Origin: Azolla caroliniana
Lineage: Eukaryota > Polypodiophyta
Direction of reading: 5' to 3'
Length of the DNA stretch: 64,000 nucleotides
Assembly: GCA_043228905.1 (NCBI GenBank)
Contig: JBHGNT010000012.1
Coordinates: forward strand, 12,648,001 to 12,712,000
The notes below the pieces were generated by a model. It was not told the DNA's origin. It did no database searches and saw only the letters and a program-made list of their open reading frames with translations. The translations under genes were made by a program, and so were the position numbers. How positions within the stretch are numbered: position 1 is the first letter of the stretch; every line of letters begins with the position of its first letter. Shown here one piece after another: positions 55,203-64,000 of this stretch.

Positions 55203-55850
55203 TGTTGGGATTTCGGTCCCTCCGGATGGGATGTCCGGAGATGAATGACGGCAAGCCCGGAGGCTGTTACGGAACCGTATGATGAAGAGTACCCGGCATG
55301 AAGCCGGATGAAGAGTACCCGGTTACGGAGCCGGATGCTGAAGACCCCGGTTACGGAGCCGGATGACGTATGTACCCGGAGAGAGATCCGGATGCGGGGA
55401 CATATCTGTGAATTTGTTTGCCAAGGGCCCTTGAGGCTATATTTGTAAATAGCCCAAAAGTCATATGTGTATAAATATGACTTAGGGCAAACAACTTATG
55501 TTGCTGCTCATTTCTTTTCTGTTTTTCCACTAAGAGGCAGCGAAGCGAGAGCAGCCGAGAGAGAGTGAGAGAGAAGGAGGAAGGAAGAGGTCGACGCCTC
55601 TGTGTAATACCGCCGCCTGTGGCGAGGACAGCGAGCTCAAGGTCGTTGCCTTGCAGCTCGCCATTGTACATTCCCGCGTATAGTGATAGTTGGAGTCTTG
55701 CACTCCCGTGGTTTTTTCCCATTTAGGGTTTTTCCACGTAAAACATCCAGTGTGCCCTTCTCTCTATTGTTTTTTTCGTGACTGTTGTATTTCCCGTTTT
55801 CTGTGAATCGATCCTGTTCCTCGGTTGTGGCCGAGCACTGTTTTACAACA
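55203..55850 (+). repeat. 3' LTR of Copia family B
   Basis: 648 bp, nearly identical to the 5' LTR, preceded by purine-rich GAAGGGGGAGTT. Followed by TCCGT at 55851-55855. Confidence 0.95.
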
Positions 55851-56200
55851 TCCGTCCTTAAGAGAATTGTACTAAGTATCGATTAATCCATGTGAAGGGT
55901 TCTCCATAGACACATTGTACTATGTTGTGTGTTGGTTCTGTACTATGTTGTGTTTACAAAAGGATGTAAAGTACTCATCTTGTACTTATAGTATTGTCCG
56001 TCCTTAAGAGAATTGTACTAATTATGTTTTAATCCATGTGAAGGGTTCTCCATAGACACATTGTACTATGTTGTGTGTTGTATCTGTACTATGTTGTGTT
56101 TACAAGAGGATGTAAAGTACTCATCTTGTACTCATAGTATTGTCCATCCTTCAGAGAATTGTACTAAATCAGTATTTACTCATGTTGTACTCATAGTATT
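55851..56200. repeat. Tandem repeat, right part
   Basis: Continuation of the array at 49860-50437. Anchors at 55851, 55997 and 56143 (period 146 bp), followed by degenerate GTACT-rich sequence to about 56690. Confidence 0.9.
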
Positions 56201-56708
56201 GTACTCATCTTGTACTCATCTTTTAAACACACTGTGTGGTACTGATTATCTATTAATCAATGTTCAGCGTTCTCCATGAACACACTGTATTGTACTATGT
56301 GTTGTATCTATACTAAATCAGTGTTTATTGGGGGATGTAAAATACATGTCTTGTAGTACTAATGATCTTCTAAGGAGGGTTGTGTTCTCTGTGGACACAT
56401 TGTACTGTACTATCCGATATTGAACATTTTGTACTATTTATCTGTTAATACATGTGGAGTGCTTTCCATGAACTCATTGTACTATACTTTGTGCTATATC
56501 CATACTAAGTTAGTATTAAATGGATGCCAGGTACTGTTGGTTGACAACATAGTACTATTTATCTTTTAATAAGTGTAGAGTGTTCTCAATGGATACGTTG
56601 TGCTATGCTTTGTTTTGTATTTGTACTAAATCAGTATTAATGGAAGTGTAGTACTCTCAATTGACAACATAGTACTAAATTTGTTGGAAACTTGAGATAC
56701 CAAAGCAG

Positions 56709-57594
56709 GTATTTCTCCTTATTCAATATTCGTATGCAATGGAATTACTTCGGGTCTGGACATGGAAAAGGAGAGCATGATGGCGCGGGGGCTGTGATCA
56801 AACGTGCCCTTACAAGTGAGCAGTTGGATAATAATGGTGCTAAGTTACAAAATGCACATGATGTTGTGCAGTGGCTAACATGGAAGATGTCAAATGATGG
56901 TAAGAACAGATTGTTTGTTGAAGTTCGCGCTGATGAGGTCGATAGAACTAAATCATATGGTTGTAAAACCGTGAAAGGCACACGCAACACCCATTGTGTG
57001 TTAGGGTTTAGCCGCAAGGACACAACACAATTGTTACTCCGTAGTTTATCCTGCTTTTGTTCCATGTGTCTAGATGAAGCTTGGGATAAATGCATCAACC
57101 TATCAATCGTGGAGCCCTGGAAGCTGTAGAAGCTTGAGCCTGAACGACAAGATGATATTGAAGAGGATGTGCATTCAAACGATATTGTATACTACAACCA
57201 AAATCAAGACTTGGCAGTTTTATTGGAAGTTGGAGATCATTTTGCAGTGCTCAAATCTCCTCAGAATGAAGATTTAGAAGACTACTACATTGTGGTGTGC
57301 AAGCAAGGAAAGACATTATTGAAAGAAGTGGTGAGGGATGGTTGGGGCAACAATTTCAACGTTGGTGAGTCTGTCGTGTATGGAAACTATTATGCAAAGT
57401 TGCCGCAGTGCAAGAACACATATGCATTACTAAAAGAAGCACCCATCGCAATAATCTACGTTGATGCCATTCTTGCGATCAAATTCAATATGACTCAAGC
57501 AAAGCACAAGGTTAAGGGATACAACACTATCTACAAGGTCCCCCAAGAGGTTCATGAGTACATATTAGGGGAGGTCTCTCTATTTAATGCTTGA
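56709..57594 (+). CDS. Transposase exon 3 (third acidic block and C-terminus)
   Basis: Acceptor AAAGCAG at 56702-56708. GSGHGKGEHDGAGAVIKRAL near 56755. In-frame TAG at 57127-57129, then open to the TGA at 57592-57594. The C-terminal part has a DHFAVLKSPQNEDLEDYYIV stretch resembling a small beta-barrel domain, not assigned. Confidence 0.75.
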
Positions 57595-57773
57595 AAGTCA
57601 CCCTATCAATACATTGTACCAGAAAACTGAAAAACATCCACTTGGAGTTCACTATTAATTTTGATGATTGACAAATGAATTGATATATTTCGTCTTTCTT
57701 CTAATGTGTTTATGCCTCTCAACCACTTGTACTTATCTTTCATAATATATTAGCTGTTCTCAACAGGACTTGG
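57595..57773. other. Intergenic between convergent genes
   Basis: AT-rich, probably the 3' end of the transposase transcript. Nothing else seen. Confidence 0.4.
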
Positions 57774-58632
57774 ATTTCTTCATTGCCGATATTGCTCATG
57801 TTTCCTGATGTTATTTGAGCATAGAAGTTTTGCAGAGCCATGTTAAAATGAGTAAAAATATTGTATATCTTCTTGATAAAGTCTAGATTCATAAGAGTTG
57901 GTGTGTCCTCTGTTGGCACATAAATCTACTCTTCTTTTGCTACCAAGAGAAGATTGTTAGTTGAATTCATTAAAGACTTTAATATTGTAAGATTTTCTAC
58001 TGTAAGTTCATTCTTCAAAGGGGGCGATGAATTCTGTGAAGACAACAAAGAAAATTATTCTCTCAGAATCCTTTTTTGTTTCATGATATGTCCTGTGAAG
58101 CCATCTGAGTTTTAACTTCTTGTATATAAGTCCTGAATATCCAGGCTATGGATTTTAAAGTACAGACCTTCCTTTCCTTAACAAAATAATCCAACTCCTG
58201 AAACAATAATTTGTGATACCTCAAAAAGGTAAGTGTTTCCTTACTACTGTTAGTGGATGGTTCATCTTTTGGGATGATATCATCAAAATATGGCCCACAT
58301 TGCTTCAACAATTTGCACACATTCTGGTTACCCTCCAAATGGGATTGATGAAACAGTCTATACTTCAGTATATCTTCAATAACACCCGATATTTTCTGTT
58401 TCTCATCATCAACACCTGAAAACCTAAATTTTCCTAGCAAGCTAAGAAGACTTTCAAGCATTTTATCTACAACAGACTGAAAGACTTTGCGAGAATTAGG
58501 AGATGATCTCAAAAAAGAAACAAAACGTTGTAAAATAAGAATACTTAGATCAAAAAGTATATTCCCATTGTTTTTGATATATGTTGACGAGCAAAATATA
58601 GAAGCAATCCTTAAACATGAACTTGATTTCAC
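57774..58632 (-). pseudogene. Host-like gene fragment (captured?), unassigned
   Basis: The minus strand has an open frame at 58632-58081 (183 aa, FVSFLRSSPNSRKVFQSVVD and a helical LLSLLGKFRF region). After an acceptor-like TTGTCTTCACAG near 58030 there is a further coding-like segment to about 57774 with one stop near 57929. Content is all-helical with ordinary amino acid composition, unlike the neighbouring accessory gene. It vaguely recalls plant Urb2/Npa2-type nucleolar proteins, but that is weak. It lies downstream of the accessory gene on the same strand, so it may be a host fragment captured by the transposon, with at least one intron boundary. Confidence 0.35.
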
Positions 58633-58761
58633 ACTGGTATAACTATTTCAGATTCATGAACTGGATTTTTGACATTGGCAATTGAAACAGTATTTTGGTA
58701 TCCAAATAGTTCAATTTCAAACATCACTAACAACTAAAGTTCAAGTACAATCGAAAGACAA

Positions 58762-61700
58762 TCAGGCACTAGAGGGTAACTTGGCCAATCTTGTAATGCG
58801 CTTGTTGTTGGTGCCAGATTTTTCTGATTTTACATTCTTCTTTATCTTAAAGCCTTTAGGTATGAGCTGACTAAGTGGTACTTCATCATCAGAGGCATCA
58901 GAGACATGCGTGGATGCGCGGGCACCTTGTACTGGTGGCAAGCTTGAGAGAGCAACTGTGTTTTCTGCAACTGCAATGCTTGTACACAAATCCACAAAGG
59001 TGTTGTCGATAGACAAATTATCACTCATCTCCTGAATGCTTGTACTCCTAGCGATCTTTATTGCCCTATCATCATCGCTGATGCCTATACACTCGTTCTT
59101 ATTAGACTCCTGTATGTGGACCGTGGTAGTAGTCATGGTCAACTCCTCTTGTACGGTGGATGTCACCTCATTCTTAAGACAACGTGTACATGCTTGGGTG
59201 GTCGTTATTGCCTGGTCCTCTTGGGTGATGCTAGTATGCTCGCTCTGAGTACAATCAGGCCCCCCTTCATTAGTAACGTTGTTCGCTCTACACTCCTCAT
59301 GGGATTTTGTACAATCAGGCTTATCTTCAAGGAAAGCGATGTTCTTTCCACGATCCTCATGGGCTTCACAAGACACTACTAGCACATTCTCAGTACAATC
59401 AAGCTCCTCTTCATTACTAGCAATGTTCTTTCCATGATCCTCATGGGAATCTTTAGACAGTACTAGCACATTATCAGTAGACACTACTAACACATTATCA
59501 GTATTCTTTCCACACTCTTCATGGGCTTCAATCTTCTCTTCAGTACTTGCCATATTCTTTCCACACTCCTCATAGGCTTCTTTAGACATAGTGTTGTTTG
59601 TACATGCCATCTACTCTTCACATATGAATGCTTCGTTTTTCTCACAATCCTCATGTGTGGAAGATGTGCTTCCAGAGTTTGCCTCCGTGCAAAGGTTAAT
59701 TTGATTCTGACTCTGACCAGAATCTGACTCTGCACTTGTGCTCCATGAAGTTCCCGATTCATTTGATTGCAGTTGGGAATCAGACTGCTCTTGTAAACCT
59801 AATTAATGGGATTCCAAAGAATATTGGTATCAACTCACATACTCAAAAGTTTGCAAACAATGAACATAGGGTTTAGGGCCACATTTTTACCTAATGTTAC
59901 ATCGTCATACTGTAGAGCCGTAGATACCCCATTGCAAGTGGTGGGCTCGGTCATCTTCTCCATAACATCTAGGTGCTCAACAGTGATGTTATGATCTATA
60001 ATAGCAACAAAAATAGGGTTGTTATGAGCTAAATCATTGTTTTCAAAGTCTAGCTTTTGACGTGTACCTAGGAGTGTGATAAATTCGTCTTCACGATCAG
60101 GTTTTGGACTCGTATCTCCGTCACCAAATATCATTTCGTCATCAGCTAGTAACACAAGTACATGGTATTAGACAATGGATTAGGTTGACAATGCTTCGGA
60201 CAGGTGAGAACTTATATGACTCACCATTGCATTCAACTTTGCCTTTCTTGTCGTTTCCATACAACATTCTTGCAACATTTCTCTTCTTACTAGGCTCTAT
60301 TTGTAAAGAAACTGCATTTCTCTTCTTAGTGGGCTCTATTTCTTGATGTTGACCGGAGTTTGGGGAATTTGTTTGTAGAAGCATATGTTCCACTACTCCA
60401 ATGGCCCTTCTCATACATTCATCCTCATCATAAAAATCATAGGTTATTGGTAATGATGGTCCCTGAACCTTGGAATGTGCAGCAGATATTGAGGGTTTAG
60501 GCACAGGGGCTGGTTGTTCCATTACCTTCCCTGGCGTGGAGTTGCTTGACACTACAACATTCATTGCAAGAAACAAAAAAACCTTGAATGTTAGTACCAT
60601 CATCTAAAATATATAATGTAGGTCACAAGAGCTGCTTCCCATATTACACAATGTACCAATCATGAACAATGTACTACTCACATAGTTCCTAAATTATTGA
60701 ACTAGTACTAATAAGGAACACTGTACTGCTCACTTAGTTCCCAATTTACACAAGTAGTACTAATCATGCACAATATACACAAGTAGTACTAATCATGCAC
60801 AATATACTACTCACTTAGTTACCAAATTACACAAGGAGTACTAATCCCGAACAATGTACCACTGACTTAGTCAAATTAAAAAGTAGTACTAATCTTGAAC
60901 AATGTACTACTCACTTGTTTCCTAAATTACTGAACTAGTACTAATAAGGAACAATGTACTGCTCACTTAGTTCCCAATATACACGATTAGTACTAATCAT
61001 GCACAATATACACAAGTAGTACTAATCATGCACAATATACTACTCACTTAGTTACCAAATTACACAAGGAGTACTAATCCCGAACAATGTACCACTGACT
61101 TAGTCAAATTAAAAAGTAGTACTAATCTTGAACAATGTACTACTCACTTGTTTCCTAAATTACTGAACTAGTTCTAATAAGGAACAATGTACTGCTCACT
61201 TAGTTCCCAATATACACGATTAGTACTAATCATGCACAATATACACAAGTAGTACTAATCATGCACAATATACTACTCACTTAGTTACCAAATTACACAA
61301 GGAGTACTAATCCCGAACAATGTACCACTGACTTAGTCAAATTAAAAAGTAGTACTAATCTTGAACAATGTACTACTCACTTGTTTCCTAAATTACTGAA
61401 CTAGTACTAATAAGGAACAATCTACTGCTCACTTAGTTCCCAATATACACGATTAGTACTAATCATGCACAATATACACAAGTAGTACTAATCATGCACA
61501 ATATACTACTCACTTAGTTACCAAATTACACAAGGAGTACTAATCCCGAACAATGTACTGCTCACTTAGTTCCCAATTTACATAAGTAGTACTAATCATG
61601 CACAATATACTACTCACTTAGTTACCAAATTACACAAGGAGTACTAATCCCAAACAATGTAATGCTCACTTAGTTCCCAATATACACAAGTAGTACTAAT

Positions 61701-63927
61701 CATGCACAATATACTACTCACTTAGTTACCAAATTACACAAGGAGTACTAATCCCGAACAATGTACCACTGACTTAGTCAAATTACACAATTAGTACTAA
61801 TCGTGAACAATGTACTACTCAACAATGTACCACTGACTTAGTCAAATTACACAATTAGTACTAATCCTACAAAATGTACTACTCACTTATTTTCTAGATT
61901 ACTGATCTAGTACTAATAAGGTACAAAACTAGTACTAATAAGGAACAAAGTACTACTCAGTTCCCAAATTACAAAACTAGTATTAATCATGAGCAATGTA
62001 CTAGTAACTTAGCTCACAAAGTACAGAACTAGTACTAATCATGAACCATGTAGTACTTACTAAGTACTAATCCAACAAATGTAGATTGGTATTTTGCACA
62101 CAAGTAATACTAAACATGATATGTGTTCTACACACCTAGTTACATAACTTGTACTAATTACACCAACAGTATTAATCTTGAATAGTATTAGTACTAAATG
62201 TGATATGTGTTTGACACACCTCATTTCCAGATTACAATAATTGTACTATTATTCAGCAATTTACTATACACCTTGTTCCCAAATTACATTACTAGTACTA
62301 ATTCCCAAGTTACACAAACAATACTAACAGTCAACAATGTACTATAAGTATAGTGTTTACTAAACTAATACTAGGCAAGTTGCAATATAGATTGGACGAT
62401 GTTGTACCTGGTTCCCTTTTAGTACTACTAATTCTGGAAAATATCCCTACAACTACACATACCAATTATATATTAAGAGTACTTCCAATACTAACCCACA
62501 TAATTAGGGTTCCACCTAATAGTTGTTAGAGATTACACTAAATTTGAAGTATGAATTGTGGCATACACTAGTTCTAGTCCAAATGTTAATTGACATCATA
62601 TAATACAAACAATAGAATAGTAGAGCCACATACCGTACGGGTGTACTTTTAAACCCCAAGCATAGCACCACTCAGCCGCAATTGTAGTTTTACAGTCCAT
62701 ACATGTATTCTCTGTCTCAAAATGATACTTAGCACATAGCACATGATATGTGTGCAAGCATGGTGTAATCACAACATCCATAGCCTCCAGCTTGAATCCG
62801 AGGCCACAAAATATACACCTGGAAGATTACAAACACAAGTTATAATATATTAGCTGCTCACTTATTTATACCAGAGAAGTAGAAATAAATAACTTTTAAA
62901 GCCAATACCGTGATATAACTATACTAATAATGGTACTTTCTATACCACTTGGGTGCTCAATTACAGATGGACACAAAGTATCAAAACCATTTTGTTTTAA
63001 ATCCTGCATCAAGCATGCAAGGTTCTCAGAATGCAACTTTAAGGCTGACAACTTATTATCTATTTCTTCATGTGCATTCCTACAAGTATCAAGGTCTCTC
63101 ATCTGTGAACCTAATTGAGTGCCCATATTGTTCAGCTCTTTCTTCAACTCCTCTTTCAACACCTCACTTTCTGAATTTTGGATTGTCCATGCAATCCATT
63201 CATATGTAGTTTTTATTGAAGAAAATTTCTTTTCTGCCTGTATCTCAGCTGATTTAACTGCTTCCAAATCAGCAAGTAGTACTTGTATTCTTGAGCTCAT
63301 AGAAGCTATGCAACCGGCCATCATCTGTTTATGCTTTTCAGCCATTGTGGCCCGTACCTTTGCCTCTAGAACTTGGTGGACAGGTGTTGTAGCTGGAATA
63401 TCCACATGAGAGGTTCCAGATGACTTCAAGCCAGTGTTGGTACTGGAGGACCCTTTGTAATGTTCTGACCGGTGCCGATTAAAATCTTCCCAATTTACGT
63501 CAATGCCACCTTGAACTTCACATGCAAAAGCACGTGCAAAAACAGTACCCACCTCATTGTTAGTGATTTGATTTGTATCATAAACATGTTCGTATCTCGT
63601 CTTCAATAAATTCATGTATTCCCTCTTCAAACCACTTATGTGGAATCCTCGCCTTGTGTCAGGATGTGCTGACCCCCAGGTTTTTAACAACCACTCTCTC
63701 AGCTCTGGATAAACGTCAGGTCGTGCTCGAAGGAAATAATTCCATCCAAGAGGTGTGTCTCGACTGATGGAGTGGTACATCTTCTTTCTCTGTGTTGATG
63801 AATTCATCACCCTTTCTCTTGTGGGTGTCTTCTTGCTTTCTTTCATGGGTGTCCTTCTTCCTTCCTTCATTGGTGTCTTCACTTTCTCTTTCATCAATGT
63901 CTTCTTTATGGGTGTCCTTCTCGTCAT
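58762..63927 (-). CDS. Five-exon accessory protein: coiled coil plus RING-H2
   Basis: Exons on the minus strand: 63927-62909, 62818-62634, 60551-60225, 60145-59891 and 59798-58762. They sum to 2823 bp = 941 codons with every GT-AG junction in phase. N-terminus: Thr/Lys-rich repeats (KKTPTRER type), a globular region (about 50-150, GWNYFLRARPDVYPELREWL, SGLKREYMNLL), a Glu/Lys coiled coil (about 205-320), RING-H2 finger (341-382), then a long acidic Ser/Thr-rich tail with repeated EECGKN/EDHGKN units and a basic C-terminus (KGFKIKKNVKSEKS). One in-frame TAG at 59611-59613 lies in exon 5; otherwise it is clean. It is convergent with the transposase gene and probably a partner of it, with ubiquitin-ligase activity (inference). 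An exon 5' of 63927 is possible. Confidence 0.68.
60225..60551 (-). CDS. Accessory gene exon 3
   Basis: Acceptor GTTGTAG, donor GTGAGT. Encodes a proline-rich start, a YDFYDEDECMRRAIGVVEHML helix and two copies of a (E/Q)IEPxKKRN motif that could act as nuclear localisation signals. Confidence 0.65.
60660..62080. repeat. Tandem repeat array with TAGTACTAAT motifs, 232-bp period
   Basis: In accessory intron 2 the block starting TTTCCTAAATTACTGAACTAG recurs at about 60918, 61150 and 61382 (232 bp). Each block holds several 50-60-bp subrepeats of the type AGTACTAATCATGCACAATA...CACTTAGTTACCAAATTACAC. TAGTACTAAT occurs dozens of times. Confidence 0.92.
62634..62818 (-). CDS. Accessory gene exon 2, RING-H2 finger
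   Basis: Spacing C-x2-C-x15-C-x1-H-x2-H-x2-C-x10-C-x2-C, which is a canonical RING-H2 (C3H2C3). Start CIFCGLGF, middle CLHTYHVLC, end CMDC. Flanked by acceptor CTTCCAG and donor GTATGT. RING-H2 domains typically recruit E2 ubiquitin-conjugating enzymes. Confidence 0.82.
62909..63927 (-). CDS. Accessory gene exon 1, N-domain and coiled coil
   Basis: ATG at 63927; an earlier in-frame ATG at 63966 is possible. 339 codons with no stop, ending at donor CG|GTATTG. Encodes the Thr/Lys-rich repeats, the globular N-domain and the long coiled coil. Confidence 0.72.
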
Positions 63928-64000
63928 TTTCCTAGTCAACACAATTCTCAGGGAATGAATATGCATGTACTAGAAGAAAACTCAAGCAATTACCATCTCC

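Larger units (their letters stand above)
50438..55850 (+). mobile_element. Copia family B, intact
   Basis: 648-bp LTRs (50438-51085, 55203-55850; two differences seen), TSD TCCGT, PBS 51088-51099, one uninterrupted gag-pol frame. Visibly more GC-rich than family A and its surroundings. Inserted into a tandem repeat within transposase intron 2, same orientation as the transposase. Confidence 0.95.
49644..56708 (+). other. Transposase intron 2
   Basis: 7.1 kb, GTAATT...AAAGCAG. Without the Copia family B insertion it is about 1.65 kb, nearly all tandem repeat with GTACT-type motifs. Confidence 0.75.
47998..57594 (+). pseudogene. Three-exon DDE-like transposase gene (two lesions)
   Basis: Exons 47998-48601, 48694-49643 and 56709-57594 join in frame by GT-AG introns to about 813 codons. 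Order: basic N-terminus with a helix-turn-helix-like ALGIQRRNLRKH (about 120-135), a segment ending NKKDVCRQRIS and HPRHFLEMTE, FQGLKPFYVRKL, a Cys-rich zinc-binding block (CVCTCEICRP ... CEWHRRTCLLRTCKVC), a VIDFAENYTF block, VWSDGAASQFKAAR, then GSGHGKGEHDGAGAVIKRAL. The Asp residues of ENYT and SDG and the acidic residue of the third block are the likely catalytic triad (inference). Two lesions: a frameshift near 48512 and TAG at 57127. Exon structure and codons are otherwise clean, so inactivation is recent or these are sequence errors. Intron 2 holds Copia family B. I recall uncharacterised animal proteins with the same blocks but cannot verify a family name. Confidence 0.75.
41618..64000. 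mobile_element. Very large two-gene DNA transposon (right end outside window)
   Basis: I infer one element because the gypsy remnant stops at about 41617 and everything after it, apart from two young Copia insertions, shares GTACT-type motifs and convergent transposase and accessory genes. Presumed left end: GGTGTACCAGAAAAGTACT. Content after removing both Copia insertions (5.4 kb each) is about 11.5 kb in the window: leader, transposase gene, a host-like fragment and a five-exon RING-H2 gene. Terminal inverted repeats and target duplication cannot be checked because the right end is not present. Confidence 0.55.

Noticed and set aside
60660-62080. CRISPR-like or centromeric satellite array
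   Set aside because: Repeats are long, nested and without spacers, and they lie in an intron of a mobile element.

Overview
The window is nuclear DNA of a flowering plant. It holds one intact single-copy gene, an intronless EMS1/EXS-type leucine-rich-repeat receptor kinase at 3575-7492, next to about 56 kb of nested transposable elements. Plant-type Copia elements with a tRNA-iMet primer binding site, a plant LINE, microsatellite-rich leaders and conventional GT-AG introns all fit a seed plant. The species cannot be told from the sequence.

Layout. 1-3574: microsatellite-dense upstream/leader region. 3575-7492: EMS1-like gene. 8494-10266: decayed LINE 3' end (minus). 10267-21264: old Copia element (family C) carrying three later insertions: a 1-kb TRIM-like element (10843-11838), a solo LTR (13893-14749), and a young gag-only LTR element on the minus strand (15494-19078). 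21265-24067: no gene seen. 24068-26537: a broken multi-exon gene that joins a ParB-like domain to a DPPY-like methyltransferase segment. 26541-36803: a LINE (minus, ORF1 plus ORF2) split by a decayed Copia family A copy (29930-35702). 36804-39683: truncated Copia family B relative. About 40080-41617: chromodomain Ty3/gypsy remnant (minus).

From about 41618 to the window end lies what I read as one very large DNA transposon. It carries a three-exon transposase gene (47998-57594, plus) and, convergent to it, a five-exon accessory gene (58762-63927, minus) encoding a coiled-coil RING-H2 protein. Two young, intact Copia elements sit inside it: family A (41668-47109, 1441-aa polyprotein, TSD CTTTC) in the left end, and family B (50438-55850, 1358-aa polyprotein, TSD TCCGT) in transposase intron 2. 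The large introns are filled with tandem repeats rich in GTACT-type motifs, and the same motif occurs at the presumed left end. Transposase plus RING-H2 partner plus GTACT arrays is the best candidate here for an undescribed system. The ParB-methyltransferase gene is the second.

All coordinates, splice sites, target-site duplications and frame lesions were read by eye. Family assignments rest on recognisable motifs, not on database searches.
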